Positions 8,570-18,394 of a stretch of 64,000 nucleotides of DNA are shown here, one piece after another (positions within the stretch are counted from its first letter, which is position 1; each line of letters opens with the position of its first letter). Source of the stretch: Saliniramus fredricksonii (lineage in GTDB: Bacteria > Pseudomonadota > Alphaproteobacteria > Rhizobiales > Beijerinckiaceae); contig NZ_FMBM01000002.1 in assembly GCF_900094735.1 (NCBI RefSeq), forward strand, positions 310,001 through 374,000, given 5' to 3'. Under the pieces are notes generated by a model. It was not told where the DNA came from. It worked only from the letters and a program-made list of their open reading frames with translations, and did no database searches. Made by a program: the position numbers and the translations under genes.

Positions 8570-8941
8570 ATGAGTGCGCTTTCGCAAGACGATGCCGATT
8601 GGCTGCGCAGCATGTTCGCGGGGCGCACGCCGCGCGAGATCACGCGGATGAAGGCGCTGGTCGAGACGTTTCAGGCGCACCGCCCGATCCACCCTGCCGA
8701 CATGACCCTGCCGCCCACCGCGCAAGAGGCGCTGCTTGCCATCATCGACGAGCTGGGCCATTTGCGCGCGCATTTCAACGCGCTCGACATGACCTTCGCC
8801 GATCTTCAGGACGCCGACGCCCGGCAGGCTCTGCGCACCCTCGCCGACGGCATCCACACCCGCCTGCGGGCGATCCGCGAGGATATCGACGACCTCTATG
8901 AGAGTGACGCCCGCCGCAAACCGGCCCTGTCGCCCGCATGA
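8570..8941 (+). CDS. Conserved-looking hypothetical helical protein
   Basis: A 123-residue protein, predicted soluble and largely alpha-helical, with no cysteine and no signal peptide. ATG 8570 follows a GGGGG stretch at a reasonable distance. Codon usage is typical of the chromosome. I do not recognise the family. It is flanked upstream by the divergent darTG operon and downstream by a strong hairpin and a dispersed repeat. Confidence 0.55.
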   Translation: MSALSQDDADWLRSMFAGRTPREITRMKALVETFQAHRPIHPADMTLPPTAQEALLAIIDELGHLRAHFNALDMTFADLQDADARQALRTLADGIHTRLRAIREDIDDLYESDARRKPALSPA

Positions 8942-8949
8942 TCACCACA

Positions 8950-8973
8950 CCCCCGTGTTCCACAACACGGGGG
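8950..8973 (+). terminator. Hairpin terminator without T-run
   Basis: CCCCCGTGTT and AACACGGGGG form a perfect 10-bp stem with a CCAC loop, nine bases after the stop of the gene at 8570. No U-tract follows, so termination may be inefficient or need another factor. Confidence 0.6.
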
Positions 8974-9003
8974 CTGCCGCGAGGGGGGTACAGCGCGTTC
9001 CGA

Positions 9004-9018
9004 CCTGACGGAGTCAGG
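9004..9018. repeat. Short inverted repeat
   Basis: CCTGAC and GTCAGG are separated by GGA. The half-site resembles the inner arm of the dispersed palindromic repeat that begins 26 bases further on. Confidence 0.4.
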
Positions 9019-9043
9019 CCGGCGCTCTGAGTTATCGGGTGAC

Positions 9044-9086
9044 GCTTCATTTTCCGTCAGCGGGTACCCACCTGACGCAATGATGC
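9044..9086. repeat. Dispersed two-tier palindromic repeat, copy 1
   Basis: Outer arms are GCTTCAT and ATGATGC (one mismatch). Inner arms are CCGTCAG and CTGACGC around an 11-base loop. It lies between two converging genes. Two other copies are at 22369-22414 (inverted) and 57686-57730. Confidence 0.8.
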
Positions 9087-9294
9087 GCCAAACGCGGGGT
9101 GACCCGCTTGCAGAGGCATTGACGCGGATGATCTCGGTCTTCCGTACTCTCCGCGCGCGTTCCCTCCCCGTCCGGCGGGGAGGCGCTCGCATGAAGGGCG
9201 CGGCCTGTTTCCCTGCCCTCAGTGGATGGATCAGGGGCGGTGCGTGCCATGCGCACCGCATTCGGGAGGTCTTGTTCCGGCCTCACCACACCCC

Positions 9295-10665
9295 TTACTC
9301 CTCCACAGACGACCCCTCCGCGACCTCCTGCGCCATCTCCTCGGCAATCACTGCGGGCTCGACGTCTTTTTTGCTCGCACGGTCTTCCGGCATACGCGGT
9401 GCGCTGGGTTGCCAGGCCTTGAGATATTGGCCGATCTGTTCGTAGAAGGCCGGCACCGCGCTCTCCAGATCGGAGATGAAATTCTTGCGCTGCGTGAAGC
9501 GCGCGCCGAGATCGCAGACATGGATGATCTCGAAGGTATGCGGCGCGATCTCCTTTCGGTCGGGAAGGGCGATGTCGGCATTCTCGCGCAGTGCGTCGAG
9601 CGCATATTGCGTCGCGCCGCCCCGTCCCGGCCAGTAGAGCCGGATATGCGTGGCCGGCAGTTCGGCCTTGCCGATCTGGCGCAGAAGCCATGACAATCTG
9701 GCCCTGGTGCTCTTCTTGTCCTCCGGCGCGCGCAGGCGCATGCTGGTGGTGATCGAGCGCGCCTTCACATCCGCCACGAGATCGAGCGGCGCGGCGGCTG
9801 CGGGGATCTGGAAGCACGCCTCCAGCCGGTTTTCCCTGCACAGGGTGGCGACATCATCCTTGAGGCGCAGCAGGGGATCGGCCACATGCTTGCGCTGGAT
9901 GCGGACCTTCACCTCGGTCTTGAGCTGGCGCGTGAGGATCAGGCTCAGATCGCGCAATTCCTGATGCCAGGCGCCGACGACGTCCTTCACTTCTTCCGCA
10001 CCTTGCTTCACCGCGCCGCCGGCATGGATCTTCGCCGCGATCTCGGGCCACTCGGCGGGCATGCTGGTGAAACTCTTCGCGCCGGTGCTCTCGTGCGACA
10101 GGAAGCGGATGAATTCCTGCAGGACGAGTCTCTGCGTGGTATCCGCGATCTCCTCGTTCTCGATCAGCAGGCTCGCTTGCGTCAGCAGATACATCCAGGA
10201 CCAATGGAAGATCTCGACCTTCTTGCGCACGGATGCCGGCAGTTTCAGCGGGTGATGCGTGGGCAGGGGCGCGAACTGGTTCGAGATGGTGATGATCGTA
10301 TCGATGCCGTTCGCCTTCGCGATCTCGCAATAGGCGCTCAGCTGCTCGGTGGTGAGTTCGGCATTGCCGATCTTGGCCTCGATCAGGGCCGACCAGCTGC
10401 TGCGGCCATTCTCGACGATCAGGATCCCGTCGGGACGGTTGTTCTTGCCACTGTTACCGGCGAATTCGACCTCCGTGAACACCCGAAAGCGCGTCCGCGT
10501 ACCCGTACGCTGGCCCAGGGACGTCATCAGCGCCCGCCCGAATTCCGGGACATGCGCAAAGCAGGCAAGCAAGATCGAAAGCGCGCGGCCTTCCTTTGAG
10601 GAATCCGCCAGAACCGGAAACAACCTCGCGGGCTCACCCTTGTGCAAAAATGTCGGACGATTCAT
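9295..10665 (-). CDS. Stand-alone PD-(D/E)XK nuclease-like protein
   Basis: A 456-residue cytoplasmic protein of unknown function. Residues 60-110 carry a PD-(D/E)XK-type signature: Glu65/Glu67 in FTEVEF, Asp79 in NRPDGIL, Glu96-Ala-Lys98 in LIEAKIG and Gln108 in TEQLSAY. This is the order found in restriction-type and RecB-like nucleases. The C-terminal half has alternating charged helices and no recognised motif, and the tail is acidic. No methyltransferase or specificity subunit lies beside it, so it is not part of a standard restriction-modification set. It could be a DNA-repair or defence nuclease. The start ATG at 10665 has only a weak ribosome binding site. Confidence 0.6.
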   Translation of the reverse strand: MNRPTFLHKGEPARLFPVLADSSKEGRALSILLACFAHVPEFGRALMTSLGQRTGTRTRFRVFTEVEFAGNSGKNNRPDGILIVENGRSSWSALIEAKIGNAELTTEQLSAYCEIAKANGIDTIITISNQFAPLPTHHPLKLPASVRKKVEIFHWSWMYLLTQASLLIENEEIADTTQRLVLQEFIRFLSHESTGAKSFTSMPAEWPEIAAKIHAGGAVKQGAEEVKDVVGAWHQELRDLSLILTRQLKTEVKVRIQRKHVADPLLRLKDDVATLCRENRLEACFQIPAAAAPLDLVADVKARSITTSMRLRAPEDKKSTRARLSWLLRQIGKAELPATHIRLYWPGRGGATQYALDALRENADIALPDRKEIAPHTFEIIHVCDLGARFTQRKNFISDLESAVPAFYEQIGQYLKAWQPSAPRMPEDRASKKDVEPAVIAEEMAQEVAEGSSVEE

Positions 10666-10961
10666 GAAAATACTCGTTTTTGCGTGTGATTCGCTCAGAT
10701 TTCAACCAAATGTATTAAAGAGTTGCAGGATTGTCCAACGCATGTGACGACGCTTCCGACACGCGATGCCGGCTTCGACATGCGGGTGCCGGCCCGGAGC
10801 GCAACCCGAAGCCAGACCCGTCGCGCACGGCCTCCACGCCGGGACCAAGGATCGCCATTGCCGACGCGCATGCGCGCGCTCATCACGTCCAGATGCATTG
10901 GGCGAAATCGCGTGTCCCATTTCGTGGCCAGGGCGTTAGTTCTGGTCGGGGAGGCCAGGCC

Positions 10962-12443
10962 ATGGATCAGGGAGCGCGGACGCGCGAATACAACCTCAAT
11001 GAGCGTGAAATCCGCGCCATTATCGGCGGCATCGTGCTGGCCATGTTCCTCGGGGCCCTCGACCAGACCATCGTCGCCACGGCGCTGCCGACGATCGGGC
11101 GCGAACTCGGCAATGCCGAACTGATCCCGTGGGTGATCACGGGATATCTGATCTCGGCCACGGCGGTGACGCCACTCTACGGCAAGTTCTCCGATATACA
11201 CGGGCGCCGCTTCGCGCTGCTGACCGCCGTGAGCGTCTTCGTCATCGGCTCGATTGCCTGCGCGTTTGCGCCCAACATGATCTGGCTGATCGTGGCGCGG
11301 GCCATCCAGGGGCTGGGCGGTGGCGGGCTGATCTCGCTGGCGCAGACCATCGTGGCGGATGTCGTCTCCCCGCGCGAGCGCGGCAAGTATCAGGCCTATA
11401 TCGCGGGTGTATTCCTCACCGCGAGCGTCGCCGGCCCGACCATCGGGGGCGTGATCGCGCAATACCTGCACTGGTCGGTGATCTTCTGGGTCAACCTGCC
11501 GCTTGGCGGGCTGGCTTTGTGGATGTCCTATACGACGCTTGCGCGCCTGCCGCGCCACGAGCGTCCGCACAGGCTCGACCTTCCCGGTGCGGCGCTGATG
11601 GTCTGCGCCACGGTGGCGCTACTGCTCGCACTCAGCCAGGGCGGCAATCTGCATCCGTGGCTGTCGCCGCAGGTGATCGGGCTGATCGGCCTCTCGCTCG
11701 TCTTCTGGATCGCCTTCGCGCTGCGCCTGATGCGCGCGCGCGAGCCGCTCATCCCGCTGCCGCTCTTCGCCAACCAGGTTGTGCGCACCGGCGTGCTCGC
11801 GGCGGCTTTCGGCATGGGGACGTTCATCGGTCTGACAATCTACATGCCGGTCTATTATGAGACGGTCTGGGGCCTGAACGCGGCGCAATCGGGTTTCGCG
11901 CTGCTGCCGCTGATGCTCGGCACCGTGATCGGCGCGACGACCGCCGGTCGGCTGATGTCGCGGCTCGATCGTTACAAGCGCGTGCCGATCATCGGCCTGA
12001 GCGTGGCGATCACGGCGATGCTGGTCCTGGCATTCTTCGTGACGACGCTGCCCTTCTGGCTGGTCGCCACCCTGATCGCGATCATCTCGGCCGGTAACGG
12101 CACATTGCTGCCGGTCTGTACGGTGGCGATCCAGAACGCGGTGGCCGTGCATCAGGTGGGGACGGTAACCGGCGCCATGGGCTTCTTCCGGCAACTGGGC
12201 GGTGCGCTGATGGTGGCGGCGCTGGGCGCCATCGTGCTCGGCGGTCTCGGTGCAGCCGATCCTGATGCGGCCCGCGCCCTGCGATCCGGCGCGCTCTCGG
12301 CCGATCCGGCGCGCTTCGCCGGCGCCTTCGCCTGGGCGTTCGGCTTCGCGGCGCTGATCCTCGCCGGCGCGTTGGGCTTTCTGCTGCGGATGCGCGAGTT
12401 GCCGCTGCGCTCCGGAGAGGCGCCGTCGCGCGCAGCTGCCTGA
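10962..12443 (+). CDS. MFS multidrug exporter, DHA2 (14-TM) family
   Basis: A 493-residue inner-membrane protein with about 14 hydrophobic segments. It shows FLGALDQTIVATALPTIGRE in helix 1, YGKFSDIHGRR as the loop 2-3 motif, and a GxxGP(T)IGG-like motif C (SVAGPTIGGVI). These are typical of proton-driven EmrB/QacA-type drug exporters. ATG 10962 is preceded by GGGGAGG at good spacing. An upstream in-frame extension from 10731 lacks family similarity. No membrane-fusion partner (EmrA) or regulator lies beside it. Confidence 0.85.
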   Translation: MDQGARTREYNLNEREIRAIIGGIVLAMFLGALDQTIVATALPTIGRELGNAELIPWVITGYLISATAVTPLYGKFSDIHGRRFALLTAVSVFVIGSIACAFAPNMIWLIVARAIQGLGGGGLISLAQTIVADVVSPRERGKYQAYIAGVFLTASVAGPTIGGVIAQYLHWSVIFWVNLPLGGLALWMSYTTLARLPRHERPHRLDLPGAALMVCATVALLLALSQGGNLHPWLSPQVIGLIGLSLVFWIAFALRLMRAREPLIPLPLFANQVVRTGVLAAAFGMGTFIGLTIYMPVYYETVWGLNAAQSGFALLPLMLGTVIGATTAGRLMSRLDRYKRVPIIGLSVAITAMLVLAFFVTTLPFWLVATLIAIISAGNGTLLPVCTVAIQNAVAVHQVGTVTGAMGFFRQLGGALMVAALGAIVLGGLGAADPDAARALRSGALSADPARFAGAFAWAFGFAALILAGALGFLLRMRELPLRSGEAPSRAAA

Positions 12444-12667
12444 CCCGGCCTGATATGCGGAATGACCGCAAAAGTTGCCTTGGGTGCAGGAGGTATTTTC
12501 TGGTTATGTATTTATCAATGAATGAACGTTATTTTACGCATGAAATTCATCCTGAGTTGTAATGTGCTCGTGATCAGAAATGCGCCCAGGCGCTTTCGCT
12601 CCGCTGCAAGGGTCAGCGCGGCGGAAAATCTTCCGATCACAGGCCTTGTGAGCGAGAGAAAACGGGC
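12444..12667. other. Intergenic, promoter-like AT-rich core
   Basis: A 224-bp gap before the chemoreceptor gene. It has an AT-rich stretch at about 12490-12545 that probably holds the promoter. No clear sigma-factor consensus or repeat could be assigned. Confidence 0.3.
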
Positions 12668-14461
12668 ATGACGATCAAACGCCTCACGACCCTGATCACG
12701 ACTTCGCTGGTTCTGTCGATCCTCGCCGTTGCCGGCGCGGCCTATCTCTATATGTCGGCCACGGGCGAGCTGCACCGGGCGCATCAGCAGAAATATCAGT
12801 CCTATCTTCTCGCCGACGAACTGCGTCAGAGCTCCGACGACCTCACCCGGCTGGCGCGCACCTATGCGGTCACCGGCGATGAATCTTACGAGGCGCAATA
12901 CTGGGACGTGCTGGCCATCCGCAATGGCGAGAAGCCGCGTCCGCAGGAATACTGGCGCAGCTACTGGGATTTCGTCGCAGCCGGCGACGCCGCGCCGCGC
13001 CCGGCGGAACGCACGGTCGCATTGGAGGATCTCAAGCACGAAGCGGGCTTCACCGAGGCCGAATTCGATCTTCTGACGCAGGCCCAGAGCAATTCAGACG
13101 GGCTCGTGGCGCTGGAAACGCAGGCGATGAATGCGGTCAAGGGCCTGTTTGCGGATGAGAACGGCGAATACAGCCTCCAGGGCGAGCCCGACATGGCCTT
13201 TGCGGCGCGCCTTTTGCATTCGCGCCAGTATCACCGCTTCAAGGCCGAGATCATGGCCCCGGTCGATGCGTTCTTCGTGGAGATGTCGCAGCGTACCGAT
13301 GCAGCCGTTGCGGCAGCGCAAGAGCAGGCACGTTTTGCCGGAATGCTGATCATTGCAGCCCTGGTCATGCTGGCTGCAAGTGTGGGCTTCACGATCTGGA
13401 GCCTCGTCGCCCGGGTCTCGCGTCCGCTGGGCGATCTCAGCGGCGCGATGACGCGGCTGACCCGCGGCGAGAGCGATCTCGCGGTCCCCGGCATGGGGCG
13501 CAGCGACGAGATCGGGCAGATGGCCCAGAGCGTGCAGTATTTCCGCGACGGGCTGGCCGAGCGTGAAACGCTGCGCGCCGAGCAGGAGCGCGAGCAGGCG
13601 AGCCGGCTCGCCAAGGGGCAGAAGCTCGAACAGGCGATCGCCGGTTTCGAGAAGACCATTGCCGGGATCGTGCGCAGCCTCTCCGGCTCCGCGACGCAGA
13701 TGCAGGATTCGGCACAGGGCATGGCGAGCCTCGCCGAGCGTGGCGCACAGCGCTCCGCCAGCGTCGCAGCGGCCACCGAGGAAGCCAGCACCAATGTCCA
13801 ATCCGTCGCCGCCGCCACGGAGGAGCTCACCGCCTCGATCAGCGAGATCGGGCGCCAGGTCGAGAGCTCCAGCCATTCCACGGAGCGCGCCGTCGCGGAG
13901 GTTACAAGGGCCGAGACCACGATGCAGGGGCTCTCGGCTTCCGCGCAGAAGGTCGGTGACGTGATCTCGCTGATCCAGGCCATCGCCGAACAGACCAATC
14001 TGCTCGCCCTCAACGCCACGATCGAGGCGGCGCGGGCCGGTGATGCGGGCAAGGGCTTTGCCGTCGTCGCAGCCGAGGTGAAGAACCTCGCCAGCCAGAC
14101 GCAGCGCGCGACGGAGGATATCGCGGATCAGATCACGGCGATCCAGAGCGCGACGCAGGAGGCCGTCAGCGTCATTACCGGGATCGCCGGTGCCGTCAGC
14201 GAGGTCAACCAGACCGCCTCTTCGATCTCCTCCTCGGTGCAACAGCAGGCGAGCGCCACGCACGAGATCAACACCAATGTGCAGCAGGCGGCGGCGGGGA
14301 CCGGAGAGGTCGCCAGCCATATCGCCGGCGTGAACGATGCTTCGCGCGAGACCGGCGACGCGGCTTCGAAGATGCTCGCTTCCGTGGAAGAATTGTCGCA
14401 GCAGGCGAAGACGCTCAGCGGCGAAGTCGAGCGTTTTCTCGGCGATATCCGTGCCGCCTGA
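12668..14461 (+). CDS. Methyl-accepting chemotaxis protein
   Basis: A 597-residue transmembrane chemoreceptor. The first membrane helix is about residues 9-31, a periplasmic, helical sensor of about 185 residues follows, and a second helix lies near 220-245. A HAMP domain follows (SRPLGDLSGAMTRLTRGE), and then the long coiled-coil signalling domain with its hairpin tip [20 protein letters not shown] and [15 protein letters not shown]. The receptor relays ligand binding to CheA/CheW. The ligand is unknown. No che genes lie nearby. Confidence 0.92.
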   Translation: MTIKRLTTLITTSLVLSILAVAGAAYLYMSATGELHRAHQQKYQSYLLADELRQSSDDLTRLARTYAVTGDESYEAQYWDVLAIRNGEKPRPQEYWRSYWDFVAAGDAAPRPAERTVALEDLKHEAGFTEAEFDLLTQAQSNSDGLVALETQAMNAVKGLFADENGEYSLQGEPDMAFAARLLHSRQYHRFKAEIMAPVDAFFVEMSQRTDAAVAAAQEQARFAGMLIIAALVMLAASVGFTIWSLVARVSRPLGDLSGAMTRLTRGESDLAVPGMGRSDEIGQMAQSVQYFRDGLAERETLRAEQEREQASRLAKGQKLEQAIAGFEKTIAGIVRSLSGSATQMQDSAQGMASLAERGAQRSASVAAATEEASTNVQSVAAATEELTASISEIGRQVESSSHSTERAVAEVTRAETTMQGLSASAQKVGDVISLIQAIAEQTNLLALNATIEAARAGDAGKGFAVVAAEVKNLASQTQRATEDIADQITAIQSATQEAVSVITGIAGAVSEVNQTASSISSSVQQQASATHEINTNVQQAAAGTGEVASHIAGVNDASRETGDAASKMLASVEELSQQAKTLSGEVERFLGDIRAA

Positions 14462-14491
14462 GGCGCCTGAGCGCCCCGATTTCGGCCATCG

Positions 14492-14523
14492 ACCCCGCCA
14501 TTGCGACAGTGATGGCGGGGTTT
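14492..14523 (+). terminator. Rho-independent terminator after chemoreceptor gene
   Basis: CCCCGCCAT and ATGGCGGGG form a perfect 9-bp stem with a 10-base loop, extended by an A-T pair, followed by TTT, 31 bases after the stop codon. The rest of the 299-bp gap to ileS shows no other feature. Confidence 0.75.
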
Positions 14524-14760
14524 GCTGTTCGAGACGCTTTATTCGCGCGCGCGGGCTTGCTACAAGCCGGGCAACAACACGCGTCAGGAACCAGATGATG
14601 ACGGGTCGATACGGCCATGACGGGCGGCGAATTACCGGCCCGGCCCTCGCTTGATGCGCCTTCACGCAAGGCGGCGAGGGGCCGGGAACGATACTTTGTG
14701 CCCGATTTTCATGAAGATGACGCTCCCGCGATCCGCCGGTGAGCCGCAAGGTTGAAACAG

Positions 14761-17721
14761 ATGTCCGACAAGCCTGATAGCTCGCCCGTCAACGACGCGC
14801 CCGATTACGCTTCCACCCTCTACCTGCCGCAGACGGATTTCCCGATGCGCGCCGGCCTGCCCAGGCGTGAGCCGGAATTCCTCGCCCGCTGGAACGAGAT
14901 CGATCTCTATCGCAAGCTGCGCGAGCAGGGGACGCGCGAGAAGCGCGACCGCTTCGTGCTGCATGATGGCCCGCCCTATGCCAATGGCAACATCCATATC
15001 GGGCATGCGCTCAACAAGATCCTGAAGGATCTGATCGTGCGCTCGCAGCAGATGCTGGGCAAGGATTCGAACTACGTCCCCGGCTGGGATTGCCATGGCC
15101 TTCCGATCGAATGGAAGATCGAGGAGCAGTATCGCGCCAAGGGGCTCGACAAGGACGCTGTCGACAAGGTGGAATTCCGCAAGGAATGCCGCGTCTTCGC
15201 CGATAAATGGATCGACGTGCAGCGCCAGGAATTCAAGCGGCTCGGCGTGACCGGCGACTGGGACGACCCGTATCTCACCATGAGCTACGACGCGGAAGCG
15301 CAGATCGCCCGCGAGATCATGAAATTCGCCCGCTCTGGCCAGCTCTATCGCGGCTCCAAGCCGGTGATGTGGTCGGCTGTCGAAAAGACCGCGCTGGCCG
15401 AGGCGGAGGTGGAATATCATGAGAAGACATCGCACACGATCTGGGTGAAGTTCCCGGTCATCGCCACGGATGACCCGGCGCTCGCCGATGCATCCGTCGT
15501 GATCTGGACCACCACCCCCTGGACGATCCCGGCCAACCGCGCCATCGCCTATGGCGCGCATATCGCTTACGGGCTCTATAAAGTCACCGGCGCGCCGGAG
15601 GAGAACTGGGCGAAGGCCGGGGATCTCTACGTCGTCGCCGATGCGCTGGCCGAGGAGATCTTCAAGGCCGCGCGCGTCGAGAGCTTCGAGCGCGTCGCTG
15701 CCGTCGATCCGAAGGTGATCAAGCGCTGCGCGCACCCGTTCCGCGGCCTCGACGGGGCCAACGGCTATTGGGATTTCGACGTCCCCGTCCTGCCCGCCGA
15801 TTACGTCACCGACGATGCTGGTACCGGCTTCGTGCATACGGCGCCCGGCCATGGCGCGGATGATTATGTGACGTATCTCAAGCACAAGGCGGTTTTCGCG
15901 GAATGCGGCACCACCGAAGTGCCGCATACGGTGGCGGAAGATTCGCGCTACTTCCCGCATGTGCCGTTCTTCGCCGGATTGCAGATCTATGATCACAAGG
16001 GCAAGGACGGCAAGGCGAATGCGGCCGTCATCGACAAGCTCGCAGAGGTGGGCGCGCTGATCGCGCGCGGGCGGCTCAAGCACCAGTATCCGCATTCCTG
16101 GCGCTCCAAGGCGCCGCTGCTGTTTCGCAACACGCCGCAATGGTTCATCGCCATGGACAAGCCGGTGGCGATCCTCGACGGCAAGACCCTGCGCGAGGTC
16201 GCGCTCACGGCCATCAGCAAGACCGAATGGGTGCCCGAATCGGGCGAGAACCGCATCACCGGCATGGTCGAGAACCGGCCCGACTGGGTGGTCTCGCGCC
16301 AGCGCGCCTGGGGTGTGCCGATCACCGTCTTCGTCCACAAGGAGACCGGCGAACTCCTGGCCGATGACAGGCTCGACCAGGCCATCGCCGAGAGCTTCGA
16401 GGCCGAGGGCGCCGATGCCTGGTATCAGAACGATCCGGCCTTCTATCTCGCGCCGCTCGGCTATGACCCGGCGGAGTACGAGAGGGTCGATGACATTCTC
16501 GATGTCTGGTTCGATTCCGGCTCGACGCATTCCTTCAACATGGAAACCCGCCCCGATCTCGCGGTGAATCGCATCGTCGATGGCGGGCGCGACCAGGTGA
16601 TGTATCTGGAAGGCTCCGACCAGCATCGCGGCTGGTTCCAGCATTCCCTGCTCGAGGCCTGCGGCACGCGCGGGCGTGCGCCCTTCGACATCGTCCTGAC
16701 CCATGGCTTCGTCCTCGACGAGAAGGGGATGAAGATGTCGAAATCCATGGGCAATGTCGTCGCGCCGCAGGACGTGATCAAGGATTCGGGCGCCGATATC
16801 CTGCGCCTGTGGGTCGCGGCCTCCGATTACGCGGATGACCTGCGCATCGGCAAGGAAATCCTCAAGACCTTCGTCGAGACCTATCGCAAGCTGCGCAACA
16901 CCATCCGCTGGATGCTGGGCTCGCTGCATCATTACAAGCCCGCAGAGGCGGTCGATCCGGCGCAGATGCCCGAGCTCGAGCGCTTCGTGCTGCATCGTCT
17001 GGCCGAGCTCGACGAGGCGATCCGCGAGGCTTATCGCCGGTTCGATTACAAGCGCGTGATCTTCCTGCTCAACGGCTTCATGACGAGCGATCTCTCCGCT
17101 TTCTATTTCGATGTGCGCAAGGATACGCTCTATTGCGATCCGCCCTCCAGCCTCGCCCGCAAGAGCGCGCTGACGGTAATCGACCGCTGTTTCGATTGCG
17201 TGGTGACGTGGATCGCGCCGATCCTGTGCTTCACGGCGGAAGAAGCCTGGCTGACGCGCCATCCGGACGCGCTCTCGGTGCATCTCGAAACCTTCCCCGA
17301 GGTCCCCGCCGGCTGGCGCGATGCCGCGCTCGCGGAACGCTGGGCCAGGGTGCGCCGGGTGCGCCGGGTCGTGACCGGGTCGCTCGAAATCGAGCGCAAT
17401 GCCAAGAACATCCGCTCCAACCTCGACGCGGCACCGATCGTCCACGTGACCGATCCGGAGCTGCTGGCGGCGGTGGAGGGGCTGAACCTGGCCGATATCT
17501 GCATCACCTCCGATCTCACCCTGCGTTCCGACGAGGGTCCGGCGGATGCCTATCGCTGGGACGACGTGCCCGGCGTCGCCGTGGTCTTCGCGCGGGCGCA
17601 GGGCACGAAATGCGCCCGCTCCTGGAAGATCTCGCCGGATGTCGGCACCGATCCGGACTATCCAGACGTCACCCCCCGCGACGCGCAGGCGCTGCGGGAG
17701 CTGAAGGCGATGGGGGCGTGA
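14761..17721 (+). CDS. ileS: Isoleucyl-tRNA synthetase
   Basis: A 986-residue class I aminoacyl-tRNA synthetase. The HIGH signature is in [12 protein letters not shown] (about residues 76-87) and the KMSKS signature in [11 protein letters not shown]. The editing domain ([15 protein letters not shown]) is intact. The C-terminal zinc knuckle is degenerate: only the first cysteine of the usual four remains (KCARSWK, then no second Cys pair), which I believe is common in Rhizobiales. ATG 14761 follows AAGG nine bases upstream; a TTG three codons earlier is possible. Confidence 0.96.
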   Translation: MSDKPDSSPVNDAPDYASTLYLPQTDFPMRAGLPRREPEFLARWNEIDLYRKLREQGTREKRDRFVLHDGPPYANGNIHIGHALNKILKDLIVRSQQMLGKDSNYVPGWDCHGLPIEWKIEEQYRAKGLDKDAVDKVEFRKECRVFADKWIDVQRQEFKRLGVTGDWDDPYLTMSYDAEAQIAREIMKFARSGQLYRGSKPVMWSAVEKTALAEAEVEYHEKTSHTIWVKFPVIATDDPALADASVVIWTTTPWTIPANRAIAYGAHIAYGLYKVTGAPEENWAKAGDLYVVADALAEEIFKAARVESFERVAAVDPKVIKRCAHPFRGLDGANGYWDFDVPVLPADYVTDDAGTGFVHTAPGHGADDYVTYLKHKAVFAECGTTEVPHTVAEDSRYFPHVPFFAGLQIYDHKGKDGKANAAVIDKLAEVGALIARGRLKHQYPHSWRSKAPLLFRNTPQWFIAMDKPVAILDGKTLREVALTAISKTEWVPESGENRITGMVENRPDWVVSRQRAWGVPITVFVHKETGELLADDRLDQAIAESFEAEGADAWYQNDPAFYLAPLGYDPAEYERVDDILDVWFDSGSTHSFNMETRPDLAVNRIVDGGRDQVMYLEGSDQHRGWFQHSLLEACGTRGRAPFDIVLTHGFVLDEKGMKMSKSMGNVVAPQDVIKDSGADILRLWVAASDYADDLRIGKEILKTFVETYRKLRNTIRWMLGSLHHYKPAEAVDPAQMPELERFVLHRLAELDEAIREAYRRFDYKRVIFLLNGFMTSDLSAFYFDVRKDTLYCDPPSSLARKSALTVIDRCFDCVVTWIAPILCFTAEEAWLTRHPDALSVHLETFPEVPAGWRDAALAERWARVRRVRRVVTGSLEIERNAKNIRSNLDAAPIVHVTDPELLAAVEGLNLADICITSDLTLRSDEGPADAYRWDDVPGVAVVFARAQGTKCARSWKISPDVGTDPDYPDVTPRDAQALRELKAMGA

Positions 17722-17744
17722 GGGGATAGACGCGAATCCGCAGG

Positions 17745-17782
17745 ACGGGCGGGTCGCCGCAATGGGGAACGATCCCGCCCGT
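17745..17782 (+). terminator. Terminator-like inverted repeat after ileS
   Basis: ACGGGCGGG and CCCGCCCGT form a perfect 9-bp stem around a 20-base loop, 24 bases after the ileS stop. There is no T-run. Confidence 0.5.
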
Positions 17783-17923
17783 TCATGCGCCTGCGGGCTG
17801 ATGCATCCTGTCTGATCACAGGCGTCGGGGTGACTCGTCCCGTCCCGACGCTGCTCATGGCGGGCCTCATCGCGATGACGGGGCTCATGGCGGATGGGCG
17901 CGTGATGCTCTGTAGTTCCGTGA

Positions 17924-17971
17924 TTGCACAAGCCGCTACGCTCCTGTAAATCGTCATTCGACGATTGACGA
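17924..17971 (+). promoter_or_regulatory. arsR-acr3 promoter and ArsR operator
   Basis: The palindrome at 17951-17971, starting TCGTCATTCG, matches its own reverse complement at 18 of 21 positions. It lies 28 bases before the arsR start, where ArsR-family repressors bind and release on arsenite. A possible -35 (TTGCAC, 17924-17929) and -10 (TGTAAA, 17945-17950) would place the operator over the start of transcription. Confidence 0.6.
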
Positions 17972-17998
17972 ATAATAGCTGCACGGAGCGCCTCTACA

Positions 17999-18379
17999 AT
18001 GACCCAGCCAGCAATTGAGGCCGGCGCGCTCGTCGCGCTTGTTGCACACGATGCGGACAACACCCGCATCGCCGCGATTGCCAAGGCGCTGGGGCATCCC
18101 GCGCGGGTGCGAATCGTCAAGCTGCTTCTGGCCAAGCGTTCCTGTATCGGCTGCGACATTGTCGAGGATGTCGGGCTGGCGCAATCGACCGTCTCCGAGC
18201 ATCTGCGCATCCTCAAGGCAGCCGGCATCATCACCGGCGAGATCGAGCGCCCGCGCATCTGCTATTCGCTTGTGCCGGGAAGCCTCGACCCGCTGGCGGA
18301 TTTTCTCGATGCCTTGGTTGACCCGGATGAACCGGCGCATGACGCGGACACCCACGCTCCTGCCTCTGATCCCCGATAA
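17999..18379 (+). CDS. arsR: ArsR-family metalloregulator
   Basis: A 126-residue winged-helix repressor. The recognition region is QSTVSEHLRILKAAGIITGE, and the upstream cysteine pair in KRSCIGCDIVED is a plausible arsenite-binding site. ArsR represses its own operon until arsenite or antimonite binds. It is followed after 15 bases by the arsenite exporter gene, which supports the role. A near-perfect palindrome lies just upstream of the start codon. Confidence 0.88.
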   Translation: MTQPAIEAGALVALVAHDADNTRIAAIAKALGHPARVRIVKLLLAKRSCIGCDIVEDVGLAQSTVSEHLRILKAAGIITGEIERPRICYSLVPGSLDPLADFLDALVDPDEPAHDADTHAPASDPR

Positions 18380-18394
18380 GAAAGCCGTTATTCC

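Noticed and set aside
14662-18258. A 1198-codon open frame antisense to ileS
   Set aside because: It mirrors the codon pattern of ileS in a GC-rich genome, has a His/Arg/Glu-rich low-complexity composition and no domain. ileS is certain.
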